A DNA stretch of 34,579 nt from Alectoria sarmentosa (Eukaryota > Ascomycota > Lecanoromycetes > Lecanorales > Parmeliaceae): contig WOGZ01000336.1 in NCBI GenBank assembly GCA_009733775.1, forward strand, positions 1-34,579, read 5' to 3'. Within the stretch, counting starts at the first letter, position 1; every line of letters starts with the position of its first letter. The notes under the pieces are model-generated. The model was not told where the DNA came from, did no database searches, and saw only the letters and a list, made by a program, of their open reading frames with translations. The position numbers and the translations under genes are program-made. Positions 1-10,382 of the stretch are shown piece after piece.

Positions 1-592
1 TATTAATATATATTTAAAATATAATCGAAATATTAATTAATTTAAAAGATATAATCAAATATTCGAAATGATTATAATGAATTTAAAACGCAATTTTTCA
101 TTTATCGTCTTCTTTAATTCGAATTTTATAATAAACATTTTTTAAATTTAATTTTATAAAAATCTTAACGTCGTATAAACGATTTAATGTTTTTATAATT
201 AAAAATAACGAATATCGATTTTTAATAATTATCGCATTTAACTCTTTAAAATTTATATATAAACGTAATTCGTCGTCTTTTTTAAATATAAATAAGATTA
301 ACGCTTTTGTGAAGAAAATCGAATGTCGAATTCAATTTTTATAAAAAACACTTTTTAAATATCGTTGCAATTTTGATAATTTTATGTACGATAAATTATA
401 TAAAAGTTTATATAACGACTTTTTATTATTTTCAATTTCAATAATATAATTTTTTTGTTTAAATATAAATAAAACTTTAATTTTTTTTTTGAAAAAAACG
501 TTTTTATATTTTAGCAGTTTCTTTGAAATTTTTAAATCAAACACGTTTTTCTTTTCGTTTCGCGTCGTCGCAACGCATACGATTGCGAACAC
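1..592 (-). pseudogene. Reverse transcriptase N-terminal part of family Z, broken
   Basis: The minus strand from 592 reads through the region before RT that is typical of Ty3/gypsy pol (a YKNVF block like the family's YxDVF, then LYNLS, then a KxLxRYL helix). From about 331 to 1 it continues into RT with recognisable blocks: an LFIFKKDDELRLY block matching the family's LFVKKKDGxLRLC, then NAIIIKNRYSL, then LNLKNVYYKIRI matching LDLRDAYYRIRI. A TAA stops the frame near 331, and further stops occur near the window edge. The YxDD catalytic box would lie beyond position 1. In the motifs, Asp-to-Asn and Cys-to-Tyr changes match G-to-A RIP on the coding strand. Confidence 0.85.
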
Positions 593-1065
593 ATTAAACT
601 TTTTATCGATATTCGTAACGAATTAATTAGATTCCTTAATTTGAATCTTTTTAAAATTGATTTTAAATCTTTATTAAGTCGTTTTAAAATTAAATAATAT
701 ATGCAATTAATTCAAAACAAACATATTTAAAACGACGTTAAAATCTTTTTGATCGATGACATAAAACAATGTCTTATATTATTTATCTTAATTTCAATTG
801 TTAATTAATTAATAATTCAATATATAAACGTTATAATAATATATATTTTAATTATTTAACGTTTTCGATATTAATAAAATAACGTTATTATAAAATTATA
901 AGTTTTATTAAATTGTAAATGTTTATAATATTAAATTAATATAAATTTCAAAATCAAATAAAATAATAAATTGTTTCGATTTATTTTAAATCGTAATTTA
1001 TTTTTTTATAATGATAAAAGAAATAATTTTTATTTTTCGTTTTTTCGATCTCGCTTTTAAAGCGA

Positions 1066-1368
1066 TTATGAAATCGAATCGTTTTTTATTATAATAATAA
1101 CGATATAAATAATCGATTTATTTTTATTTAAATAATTAAATTTGATATGATCTTTTTTATCATAATGAAAACAAATAAGATTTTTATATTCGATTTCGAA
1201 TTCGCTTTTTCGTTTATCTTCGTTATTTTTATAAATGTATAAAACTTTAACATTATCGTCACGATTAAATTTATTAAGTTTCGAAATTCGAAAATTCAAA
1301 AACGAAACTTTTACATTTTTGTTTTTGAAAAATTTGAAATTCGAATCATAATCGCTTTTTTCGCGCAC
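1066..1368 (-). pseudogene. Gag zinc-knuckle remnant of family Z
   Basis: This 100-codon open stretch contains a CX2CX4HX4C nucleocapsid knuckle at 1132-1173 in which the second and last Cys are Tyr (C-FH-Y-DKKD-H-IKFN-Y). Both changes are TGT/TGC to TAT/TAC, the expected RIP outcome. The same knuckle with the same two Tyr is present in the second copy near 30000. It marks the 3' end of gag, upstream of protease and RT, and fixes the element on the minus strand. Not functional. Confidence 0.8.
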
Positions 1369-2265
1369 GCGTTTAAAAATTCATTTATGTATAATAATTA
1401 TAATAAGAATTTTCTTACGTTATTTAAACATATTATTTTTATTCAAAATTCGATTCTTTAATATAAATTGAACTTTCGCAAAAAAAAAGTTAATTTTATA
1501 TTTCTTTATTAAAAATAATAAATGAATTTTCAACTTTTTCAAATATGTTTTAAAAATTATAACCTTTTGATTAAACTTTTATTTAATTTTTTTTCATTTT
1601 TTATAAACGAATAAATGATAATTAATCGAATTAATAATAAAATTAAATAAATAAAAATTTAAATTTTTATACGTTATATTAATAAAATTCTTTTTTTCGT
1701 ATTCGATATATTATTAATTATTAATATCACTTTTTAAAGATTTTATATAATAAATAATCTTTAAAACGTCGATAATAAAATATTCAAAAACTTTGATGAA
1801 AATAATTTCCGCATCGCGGAATTAACGCATATATTTTCTTTTATTTTTATTTTAATAAAGTTTCAATTTTTTAAAACGAATAATTTTGATTTTAAAAATA
1901 AATATTTTCGTTAAAGGCGAGATCGTGAACGCAATAATTAATATTTCGATTTTAAATGAAATTATAAGCGTAATAATTAACGCTTTTTTAATGATATTTT
2001 ACGAATTCTCATTATAAAACTTATTATTGCGAATTTTCAACGTAAAAAGTTCGCGTTTTTATTAAAAACGACGATTTTCCTTTTTAACACGTTTAAAACG
2101 TTTTTTCAAATTAATTTCTTTTTTAAAAATAAACCTTTAAAACTCGTTAACGCTATTTAAGCGCTTATTTTAATTATTTTCGATTTTAAATATTTAAGCT
2201 TTAAATAAAATCGACATCGCAACGACATTAAATCTTTTTCTTTGAAAGATTTAAAAGATTAAAAT

Positions 2266-2564
2266 TATAAAACGTATTATTTACGTCGTTAAATAAACGC
2301 AAATAAATAAATATATATAAAAAATATAATATTATTATTGAATTCAATAATTAAATTATGTGATAAAATTAATCTTTAAAAATCAAAAGAAAATTTCGGG
2401 ATATATTAAATAAATATATGTTTATTAAGCACTCTCATTAACGAGATAATCGCGAAATCAATTCAATTGAATTTAAATCTTGCAGCTCTTATAAAAACTC
2501 ATAAAAGATAACGTTACAATAACGTATATTCTATATGAGGCGCATGCGATCATTTAATCTAACA
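2266..2564 (-). repeat. LTR (candidate 5' LTR of family Z copy 1, or a solo LTR)
   Basis: A 299-bp block is repeated in direct orientation at 17367-17664. The better-preserved copy starts TGTAAGACG and this copy ends CTAACA, so on either strand the ends read TGT..ACA, as LTRs do. It lies immediately upstream of the minus-strand gag of family Z, which fits a 5' LTR. The flanks are AAAAT on the left and AAAAAT on the right, so a target duplication is possible but low-complexity. Orientation is inferred from the neighbouring gag only. Confidence 0.6.
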
Positions 2565-2604
2565 AAAAATAATATATAATAATTGACGTATCATGTTATT
2601 AAGG

Positions 2605-3599
2605 GAGATTCTCGAATATAATTAAAATATAACGTAATTTAATTTTATTTAAGAGACTTTATATATAATTTTTTTTTTCATTTTAATAAAAATTATTAAT
2701 AAAAAAGAAAATAAAAGAGAAGAAAAAGAAAAGAGATTTAAATATTTCGAAAAATATAATATTAAGAAATATTGTGACAAAAAAGAGTTTTAACACTTCT
2801 CATTTGATGTGTTTAATAATTTTTATATAATAAAGAAATTTAATTTAACATATAAAAGACAATAAAAGATGTTATTTAATCGTTTATTCATTTATTAAAT
2901 TTTCGTGAAAATAATATATTAATTAAATAACGTTTTTTTAATTTCGTTATTTATATAAAGAATATTTATTATATCGTCGTTAATTTCGTGCGAGAAAACT
3001 TAATAATGCGAAGTGAAAAAGAAAAACTTTAAAAGATTATAAAATCGTGATTTCTTGTTCGATGATAATGTCGTGAAAGATTTAAATATTTTTAATAATG
3101 ATTTTTCGAACGATATAATCGATGTTGTCTTAATTTGAATTATATAAAATAATATATAATTATTTCTTTCGATTCGTTAATTAAACGAATATTTTAATAT
3201 TTTTTAATATTCGTTATTATTAACGAAACGAATCGCTATTTCGATACGAATTATTCGAATTTTAATTATTGTAAATGACCTAACTTAAGAATATAATATT
3301 TTAATAATTTTTATATTTTAATAAAGTCTTTATCAACACGATTTTTTAAATTCGATAATTAATATAAATGAAATAAATGAGGTGATTTAATTATAATATT
3401 AAAATTAATATAAAGTTATATTATATAAGTGTGTTAAATAAGACAATTAAGTAAAAAGAAAATATGTATATAAAAAGAAGACATTTATATAAAAATAAAT
3501 GTCTTTATTAAATCACGTTAAATTTATCGAATAATGTTAACGAAATGTGATGTTAAAGAAAAATTAGCTTTATTAAAAATGTAAAATACGCTTATAACA
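2605..3599 (-). mobile_element. Fragment of family Y (5' LTR/leader), inverted relative to the copy at 30090
   Basis: The reverse complement of this segment matches 30090-31039 and then 32047 to about 32083, that is, it matches across the miniature LTR element inserted in the other copy. Its outer end reads TGTTATAAGCG on the minus strand, an LTR-like start. Homology stops near 2605, next to the LTR at 2564, so family Z probably inserted here or the fragment was truncated. It contains no coding sequence that I recognise. A perfect 11-bp hairpin (AAGACATTTAT, loop, ATAAATGTCTT) lies at about 3479-3506. Confidence 0.75.
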
Positions 3600-4968
3600 T
3601 AATTATATAAATCATCGTTATTGTTAAATATATTATTTATATCGTTTTTTAAAGAAACTTAAATCTCGTTTTCATTATTTAATTAATTAAAAGTAACGTT
3701 TATTTAAAAAATATTATAATGTAATAAAAACGTATAATAAATTAATAATTGAATTCTCTTGCAAACTTTATAAAATTTGACGTTTATAAATCATTTAAAC
3801 AATTATTTTAAGAATTATATATTCGATATTAAATAAATGAGTGATATTTAATATATATAATATTATAAATTATATTATAAAGCTTACTTGATCGTTTTTT
3901 CTTAAAAATATAAATTAAATATAAATAATTAAAGAGTTTTTCGTGATTTAAGTTCGATTGTTTATTGAATTATAATTTATATAATAATTTATTTTTTATA
4001 TTATCGAAAAAGAGTTTATTTTTTAAATAATTTACGTATTTTGCCGCTTTAAATCAAAATTTTATTAATAAATTTTATTAATTAAGCATAATTTTCATTA
4101 ATTTAATTAATATATAATTAAATCGTTTCATTATATCGTTTTAATAAAACGTGTAAATAAACGTAAATTTTATAATAATATCTCGTTTTTTAAATCGTTT
4201 TTCGATTATTTAATATTTTTTAGCATTGTTTATTCGAATTATTAATACATTTTTCTTTTTTTCTTTATTAATAACGATCACATTTTTAAAAATAAACGTT
4301 TTAATTTATATTTTAAATGTGATAAACTTTATAATCGATCGATCGATAATTGAATTAAAAAAAATACGAATTATTTGTTTTTTTTTAAATATATTTGATA
4401 TTGTATAAAGGTTTTAAAAGTTTGTATATAATCGTATTTCGAGCATTGTTTTCTTTAATCTCGAATTATTATTAATACGTTTTATTATTTTAATAACATT
4501 GTATATATTTTATTGAAAAAATATTCGATATTATTATTTCTTTTACTCTTTTAACGTAAAAATGTAAAGTTTATAAGCGATATATTTTATTATAATTCAG
4601 TCGTTAATGCATTTATCGAAATGCGTTAATTTATACGTTAATCGATATAAATAATTTTAGTTCTTTGAAAACGAATACGAAGTTTAAAATTAAGTTTATT
4701 AATTAACTTAGCTTATTTCGTATATAATCTTCCTTATATTATAATAATTTTTATAATTAATTAAATAATTTTCACAATTAAGTTTTTAAATTTTTTTTCA
4801 CAATTTTTTTTATTTAATATTAAAATAAATAGCAAGTTATTTTTTATATTAAAAATATATAAAACGTTCGTTAACGTTTATATATATATATTTATAAAAA
4901 CATTAATTACGTCTTTATTTATCGTCGATAATTCGTTTTTATTTTCAAATTCGATCGTTTTATTATAA
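3600..4968. other. AT-rich RIP-mutated DNA, no recognisable content
   Basis: About 1.4 kb of TA-rich sequence in which C and G are mostly confined to CpG. The one open stretch (4226-4408, plus) encodes only Ile/Phe/Leu/Asn-rich sequence and resembles no protein family. It is probably an old repeat mutated past recognition. Confidence 0.7.
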
Positions 4969-5130
4969 TGTCAGGGAACGGAATAATGCTGAATGCTTTG
5001 TATTCCGATATGCACGGAATAATAACTATGAAAAGATTTACATGCTGTGAAGACGGAATGTGTAGGCAATGCCAAGCCGCGCTAGGCCCAATCGGGCCGC
5101 GTACTGGGAAGGCAGAATGGAACCATGACA
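4969..5130 (-). mobile_element. Solo LTR, 162 bp, with TATAA target-site duplication
   Basis: The block begins TGTCAGGGAACGG and ends GGAACCATGACA, giving TGTCA/TGACA inverted termini. It is flanked by TATAA at 4964-4968 and TATAA at 5131-5135, a 5-bp target-site duplication. It is GC-balanced inside RIP-mutated DNA, so it arrived after the surroundings were mutated or was too short to be targeted. It shares the block ATGCCAAGCCRCGCTAG with the LTR of the miniature element at 31040-32041. The minus orientation is assigned from that similarity. No internal region is present, as expected after LTR-LTR recombination. Confidence 0.85.
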
Positions 5131-5135
5131 TATAA

Positions 5136-6793
5136 TCGAATAATTTTATAAACAGATTTTTATAAAACGTTATATAATGTGTTATTTTTAAATTAATAAA
5201 TTATTCTCGATTTTTTATTAATTTACAAAAATCTATTATAATATTAATAAAAAATTTAATTATCGTTTTATTATTAATTGAACGTGTTAACATTTTTTTA
5301 TTAAATAAATATAATCGATTTTAAATTATTTATATCTCATTTTTTTCATTATTATAAAACGCATTATTAACGTTTTTATCGTAATTTTTTTAATCGTTTA
5401 CATTTATAACACGATTAATCTATTCACGTTTTTTTAAATAATTTCGAACTTTTTAAACGATTTTTTAATTTACGTGTTCGTTCAAAGTTTTTTAAATTAT
5501 TATTTTTATTATTTATATTATTATTTTTAAGTTTACGTTTTTTAAGATAATTGCGATTAATGTAATTTATTTTATTTATATTTTTTTCAAACTTGTTAAA
5601 TTTCTTATTTATTTAATTATAATAATATTTGTATTTATTTTAAATTATTATATTTATATTTTTAATTTATTTATCTTATTTAACATTTCTTAAATATTTG
5701 ATTGTGATTTTCGTAATAAAATTATTATTTATTTTTAATATATATTTAATTATATTATATTTTTTTTGTAAATATTTATAATTATAATAATTATAAATAA
5801 GTCGTTTAATATATTAAATAAATCGAGATTATATATTTCGTTTCGCAATTTTCGTAAGTTGAAAACTATTTAATTAATTGTTTAATTTAATAATTTAAAA
5901 TAGTTATTAAATTGTAATAATATAATTAATAAACGTTTTTTTAAATTAAAATTTATTATAACATTTTTTATATATTTATAACGCTTTTTTTATAAACGTT
6001 ATAATGTTTTTAATTTTTTAATATATCGTTAACGATTAATAATATTATTTATTTATTTAAATAAATTTATTTTTTGATTATATAACATCGTGTGTTAATT
6101 TTATAAATTCGTTTATTATTATATAAAATAATTTACGTTTTTCGAAAAATCGTTTATAATCTTATATTTATATATAACAATTTAAATTTTTTAATACGCT
6201 TAATTTAATATATAACTTTATTATTATTTTATATAACATTTTTTATTCAAGATTTATTCGCAATAAATCGTCGATTTTTAAATTCTCGATCGATATTTCG
6301 TAATAATTTTTTAATATTTAATATTTTTTTTTCATTTTTTTTTTTCGTTTGCGTAATAAATTTGCAATTGATATCGTTGTTTATTTAATAAATTTTCAAT
6401 ATCTTTTCTCATTTATATTTTCTTTTAAATCAAATTTTTCAAGCGTTTATTTTTTTATATTAATGTTTTTAAATAATTGTTATGCGATTCTCTCGGGCGA
6501 TTGTTTTTTATATTTTATAATTTGAGAATCAGACGTTCGATTTTTTTTTCGACGATTGAGGGTGTTAATAAAAGAAAGATATTATTATTAAGCATAATAA
6601 TTAATAATTATGCGTAACGAAAATCGTAGTATTCGATTAATGATTAATCGAGTTTATAATTTATTAATAATATAATTCAATTAACTAAGAAATTATGTTA
6701 AATTAAATTAAGATTAAGGTTATTAATCACGTGCGTATGCAATAAGTGATATATAATTAATTAATTTATATAGCATAAAAAGAAATTTATTTA
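5136..6793. other. AT-rich RIP-mutated DNA, no recognisable content
   Basis: About 1.65 kb of TA-rich sequence. Minus-strand translation of about 5400-5700 gives Asn/Lys-rich low-complexity sequence, and I could not match it to a gag or pol domain. Towards 6480-6790 the composition rises slightly, as the LINE-bearing segment is approached. No gene is seen. Confidence 0.65.
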
Positions 6794-6828
6794 TGTGCGA
6801 GAAAGCGCAATATATATTTGCTCGCACA
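6794..6828. repeat. Perfect 8-bp inverted repeat (hairpin) at the edge of the AT-rich block
   Basis: TGTGCGAG at 6794-6801 pairs with CTCGCACA at 6821-6828 around a 19-nt AT-rich loop. It sits at the transition from RIP-mutated DNA to the less-mutated LINE segment. The TGTG..CACA ends could be the edge of a repeat unit, but I find no partner copy and no clear duplication. Confidence 0.4.
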
Positions 6829-6839
6829 ACAGAGAATTT

Positions 6840-7044
6840 CTTCGAATCTCATATTAACTCGTATGGCGCATAGGGAAGTTTTCATATTTGTGGGTAACCC
6901 AAACTTTCGCATACTCACATTCCAGCTTAAAGTAGGTTAATTACTCCGTACTAGTGCTAAGCCATTAAATTTCCAACAACATGAAGAACAAACGAAGTCA
7001 GGGCTTCGACACCCAGGACCCAATTCCGCCTTTCATGTCGTCGC
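6840..7044. other. Mixed-composition sequence upstream of the LINE remnant, not recognised
   Basis: Composition is near normal here, but I see no clear reading frame. It may be the highly decayed region between RT and RNase H of the LINE that follows, or another short repeat. No upstream RT or endonuclease of the LINE is visible, so the LINE is 5'-truncated or has been destroyed to the left. Confidence 0.4.
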
Positions 7045-7676
7045 CATGACGACCGAGGCCCCAGACGTACATATGGTAGATAAAGCCGCGGAGAAAGCGA
7101 GATGTCGATACCAGAGAGAGAACACGATGTTTGAGAACCTCAGTCTCTACACAGACGCCAGCAGCGAGATTGGCGTAGCGGCAGCCTATCCATTTACACA
7201 GCGGACCTGATCCATCTACATAGAATCAGGCATAGTCTTAACTATATGTACAGCTAAGCTGCAGGGGATCAGCCTAGCACTACAGATAATATGAGAGTAC
7301 GCGGCACGAAGCGGTAGACGGCGAAGCATCGCCATCTAATGACTACTTAGGCCACTATCTAGTGTATAGCTAAGACGGAAGGAAGATCGAGAGCCTCCTT
7401 AAGGAGATCGCAGGACAAGTCCAGGAGTTCCCAAGTATGGGACGGCCCGTAACTTTCCAATAAATTCCAGCCTATGCAGGTATTCTAGAAAACGAGGACG
7501 CAGAATTAGGTGCTAAGGAGGCAACTAGGTAGAGAGAGGATGGCGGCAGACGCCCGCTGGCTGACATCCCGCCGCGACTCCACCTACTTAGATTGATTAC
7601 TAAAATATAGTGCAAGATATAGAGTGAACGGGCGTAGAGAGCCAAATAGCGAACGGAGACTGGGTCGAGCAACATA
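7045..7676 (+). pseudogene. Tad1-like LINE ORF2 remnant, 5' part (RNase H domain)
   Basis: The plus strand encodes a decayed ribonuclease HI domain of the kind found at the C-terminus of Tad1-clade fungal LINEs. At 7145-7156 LYTD carries the first catalytic Asp, followed by a GVAAA strand. TAKLQGISLAL (about 7248-7280) corresponds to the conserved AELxGI helix with the catalytic Glu changed to Lys. About 7385-7520, in another frame, reads SLLKEIAGQVQEF..., then stop-IPAYAG...NEDAE..AKEAT, which corresponds to WIPAHxGxxGNExAD with Trp to stop and His to Tyr. A frameshift lies between 7280 and 7385. The frame ends at TGSSNI, interrupted by the copia-type LTR, and resumes at 9999. Confidence 0.8.
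7672..7676. repeat. Target-site duplication ACATA (left copy) of the copia-type element
   Basis: ACATA here matches ACATA at 9994-9998. Removing the element plus one copy rejoins the LINE reading frame (SSNI to HTPTFTKK) without a shift. Confidence 0.9.
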
Positions 7677-7973
7677 TGTTGTTAGAACAGATTACGCAGC
7701 GGAATAACTAATATCCGAGTAGTACGAATAATAATAGATTATGACTATCATGAAGAATATGAAGAAGGAAATCATGCAGGCGAGCATGAACCAGCTAAAT
7801 ACACGAGAATAAACCCTATGCTTTCATCAGATTCCTAAAAGTTTCATATCAAATGTCGATCACCCGAAAGGTACCTCCCTTGAATCATCTGCCGAATTCA
7901 TATATTTTATTCGTAACTACATTAATAATATTTTATAGGCGAATCAAGCGAGGCAATTATCATCCTTATAACA
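7677..7973 (-). repeat. 3' LTR (left copy) of the copia-type element
   Basis: Starts TGTTGTTAGAACAG and ends CTTATAACA. Compared with the right LTR, the outer 150 or so bases are nearly unmutated, while the inner half is strongly C-to-T changed (for example TTATTCGTAACTACATTA against CCACTCGTGGCTGCATTA). RIP therefore fades out inside this LTR. Confidence 0.9.
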
Positions 7974-9682
7974 TTTTTTTTTTTATTATTTCTTTTGATT
8001 TTGACAATCAAAAACGAAACGTTTTCATTTTATTATATGACTTCACAAATCACATCAAAAAATCCCTCTCTCATAAACATTCTTTTTATTTAAAAATCAC
8101 AAATTTATTTAATTTAAAGCATTGTTATTATAATAAATTTATTTTTTAATTTTAACTTTTTTTAATCATCTGACTTAAAGTATAAAACATTTTTTTGATT
8201 AATATAATCGTATAAATCAATTTAAGAGTTTATTTTCTTATAAAGATTTTCTTTATTTAAGAATTCTCATATCTTAATTATTCACACATTCAATAAGTTT
8301 TTCGCTTACACATTTAATAAATCTTTCATATTATTTATATATCGTAAAATTTCGTATATTATTTATATGTTTATAAAATTTCCGTATATTTATATACTCG
8401 TAAAATTTTCGTATATATTTAACTTTTAGTCTTTATAAATTATTCGAACTTGTTTTTTCTAACGACGATTTTTTTAAAGATTATTATTACGATTATTTCG
8501 TAAATTATTTTAACTATTTTCTTCGAAGCTTTTATCGTTTTTATTTAAATTAATAAAACATTTATCAACGTAATATTCGAACTTTTCACATTTTCAACAT
8601 TAAATATGCGATTTGTCTTTATGATTGATGTCGTTATTTCGATTTTTTTAATTTATCTCGTCACTTTAATAAATTTTTTCTTTAATAATTATAATAGCGA
8701 TTCGAAACGTGTTTTATTCGACGTTTCGAAAACGCTTTATTATAAATGTCGAAATTAAATTATTCGATTGATTGAGAGTGTATTTAATTATAACGTATTT
8801 CGTTTTTTGATAAACGTTTATTATTACGATAATTGTATATATATTTAATAATAACGTTTAAAAAGTAATATTCTTAATATTTATTTGTAATTTCGTTAAT
8901 ATAGCGCACATTTAATCGATCGATTTATCGAATTTTTTAAAATATTTATAAAATTCTTATAGCAAAAACATAAAACGATTTTTATTATTATTAAAGACTC
9001 AATATGTATACAATAACTTATATTAATAGTATATAAAGAATATTATTTATGAAAAGTAATTACAAAGAACGACATTATGAAGAAAATGCGCACTCGTTAA
9101 AACGCTAAATCGAATCGAGACTAGCGCAAGCATGAAGGCATATCGAGCATATCGGGCATATCGAATATTAATGTAAATGTGACACAGACACATAAGAAAG
9201 ACAAGAAGAAAGGAATTATAATAGTTATTTAAATTATAAACGCGTTTTAAAACGTTTCAAACTCCTTTCGATGACTTTATTTTTATGATATAAATTTGTT
9301 ATAACGATTTTATATGATTGATTAATAACGTTATAATTTATTAATCGATCATTATTTAATTTTTCAATCTTTTATTGAACGTAGTCACATTATTTAATTT
9401 CGATAACTTCGATAAAATTTCGAATATAAAACTTTATAAACCTTTATTTTGAAAGAATCATTTATATATATTCGATTATGTTTAATAATTATGAAACTTT
9501 AACAAATCGAATCGAATATGCGGCGTCTTGAATATAAAGAAATTTGAATTGTTTAAATTGATCTGTAAAAGTACGTCACGGGCTCGTATCGCCGGCGCCG
9601 AGGCGGATGTCTCATGTCCTGTTGAATCCATTCTCGTATGTGTATGCATGAGGCAATGATGTAGTCGAATCGTGATTACTAA
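7974..9682 (-). pseudogene. Degraded gag of the copia-type element
   Basis: This internal region is AT-rich from RIP. On the minus strand, 8599 to 8558 encodes a 14-residue CX2CX4HX4C knuckle reading C-stop-K-C-EKFE-Y-YVDK-C: all three Cys remain, Trp is a TGA stop and His is Tyr. Gag would extend upstream from about 9600. Two patches (9113-9230 and 9565-9696) retain near-normal composition. The open stretch 7853-8149 on the plus strand crosses LTR and interior and is not a gene. No integrase or RT motif was found. Confidence 0.7.
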
Positions 9683-9696
9683 CCGGGCTCATAACC
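9683..9696 (-). other. Candidate primer-binding site (half initiator tRNA-Met)
   Basis: The plus strand reads CCGGGCTCATAACC directly beside the right LTR. GGGCTCATAACC is the anticodon-arm sequence of eukaryotic initiator tRNA-Met, with CAT as anticodon. On the minus strand this is the site expected just downstream of the 5' LTR in copia-type elements primed by a cleaved initiator tRNA. Confidence 0.75.
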
Positions 9697-9993
9697 TGTT
9701 ATTAGAACAGATTACGCAACGAAATAACTAATATCCGAGTAGTACGAATAGTAATAGATTATGATTACCATGAAGAATATGAAGAAGGAAATCATGCAGG
9801 CGGGCATAAACCAATTAAATACACGAGGATAAGCCCCATGCTTCCACCAGATTCTTAGGAGTTCCATACCAAATGCCGGTCACCCGAGGGGTACCTCCCC
9901 CGGGCCATCTGCCGGACCCACATGCTCCACTCGTGGCTGCATTAGTAGTATTCCATAGGCGAATCAAGCGAGGCAATTACCATCCTCACAACA
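9697..9993 (-). repeat. 5' LTR (right copy) of the copia-type element
   Basis: 297 bp, starting TGTTATTAGAACAG and ending CTCACAACA on the plus strand. Much less mutated than the left LTR. Followed by ACATA (9994-9998), the right copy of the target-site duplication. Confidence 0.9.
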
Positions 9994-10382
9994 ACATACA
10001 CACGCCAACATTCACCAAGAAGGTACTCCAGCTCCACCAAAGATCCAGCAAACAGGACAGCCCGCTGCTAATGCAGCTACGAACAGAAAGTATGTGACTA
10101 GACACCTTTCTCTTTAGGCAACGAGTGCTAGGCTTCGCTGGCTCTAGCTACGATTGTAGAGAACGGAGACAGACTGTCGCCCACGTCTTCCGCTGCAGGA
10201 CACACAAAGAGCCCCAGAACTGCGTCTTTGGCACCCAATTTAGACGACACAACCTCCGGACCATCCCAACCAAGCCACAGCTAGGCACTTAATCCATCCA
10301 GTTTATATAGCAAACGCAGATCCTTAGGTAAGTGGGGATCAGAGGTGCGCAGACGACGCCGAGCGCTGAGGGGACACTGTAG
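9994..10382 (+). pseudogene. Tad1-like LINE ORF2 remnant, 3' part (C-terminal zinc-finger tail)
   Basis: Continues the frame of the 5' part after the inserted element: HTPTFTKKVLQLH, a QLRTES block, then a degenerate finger about 10150-10200 (YDCRERRQTVAHVF-RC, matching the family's CxCG...QTVxHxLxxC with the first Cys now Tyr), then a GIRGAQTTP tail ending at a TAG (10380-10382). Four in-frame stops occur before that, at sites expected to be Trp or Gln. The piece abuts the host gene island and is hardly AT-biased, so its decay is milder than that of the LTR elements. Confidence 0.8.

Larger units (their letters stand above)
1..2265 (-). mobile_element. Degraded Ty3/gypsy retrotransposon, family Z copy 1 (gag-pol, cut by left window edge)
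   Basis: Read on the minus strand, this stretch carries gag (about 2200 to 1060, zinc knuckle at 1132-1173) followed by the start of reverse transcriptase (about 592 to 1). The first 1235 bases are a diverged direct copy of 28869-30088, with differences that are mainly transitions. The element is RIP-mutated: stops lie in all coding parts and Cys codons have become Tyr. The rest of RT, RNase H and integrase must lie to the left of the window. The candidate 5' LTR is 2266-2564. Gypsy assignment rests on the gag knuckle and the pre-RT and RT motifs, not on a search. Confidence 0.85.
7677..9993 (-). mobile_element. Non-autonomous (gag-only) Ty1/copia-type LTR retrotransposon inserted in a LINE
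   Basis: The element is 2317 bp: two 297-bp direct LTRs (7677-7973 and 9697-9993), a 1723-bp internal region and 5-bp ACATA duplications. The minus orientation is shown by a primer-binding-site candidate next to the right LTR (GGTTATGAGCCCGG on the minus strand, 9683-9696). It complements the CAT-anticodon arm of initiator tRNA-Met, the half-tRNA primer known for Drosophila copia. A gag zinc knuckle lies at 8558-8599 on the minus strand, and an A-run (minus strand) abuts the left LTR where a polypurine tract belongs. The 585 bp left after the knuckle cannot hold protease, integrase and RT, so it needed another element for mobility. Confidence 0.85.

Noticed and set aside
4226..4408. 60-codon hydrophobic frame
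   Set aside because: Ile/Phe/Leu richness is what TA-rich DNA gives by chance. No other support.
5380..5411. Minus-strand CYKC segment as a gag zinc knuckle
   Set aside because: The expected His position is Lys (AAA), which cannot come from His by C-to-T or G-to-A, and the last Cys is not in place.
6794..6828. Hairpin as a transcription terminator
   Set aside because: Stem-loop terminators are bacterial; the context is fungal repeats and no gene ends here.
7853..8149. 98-codon plus-strand frame
   Set aside because: It crosses from the left LTR into the AT-rich interior of the copia-type element, opposite to its coding strand.
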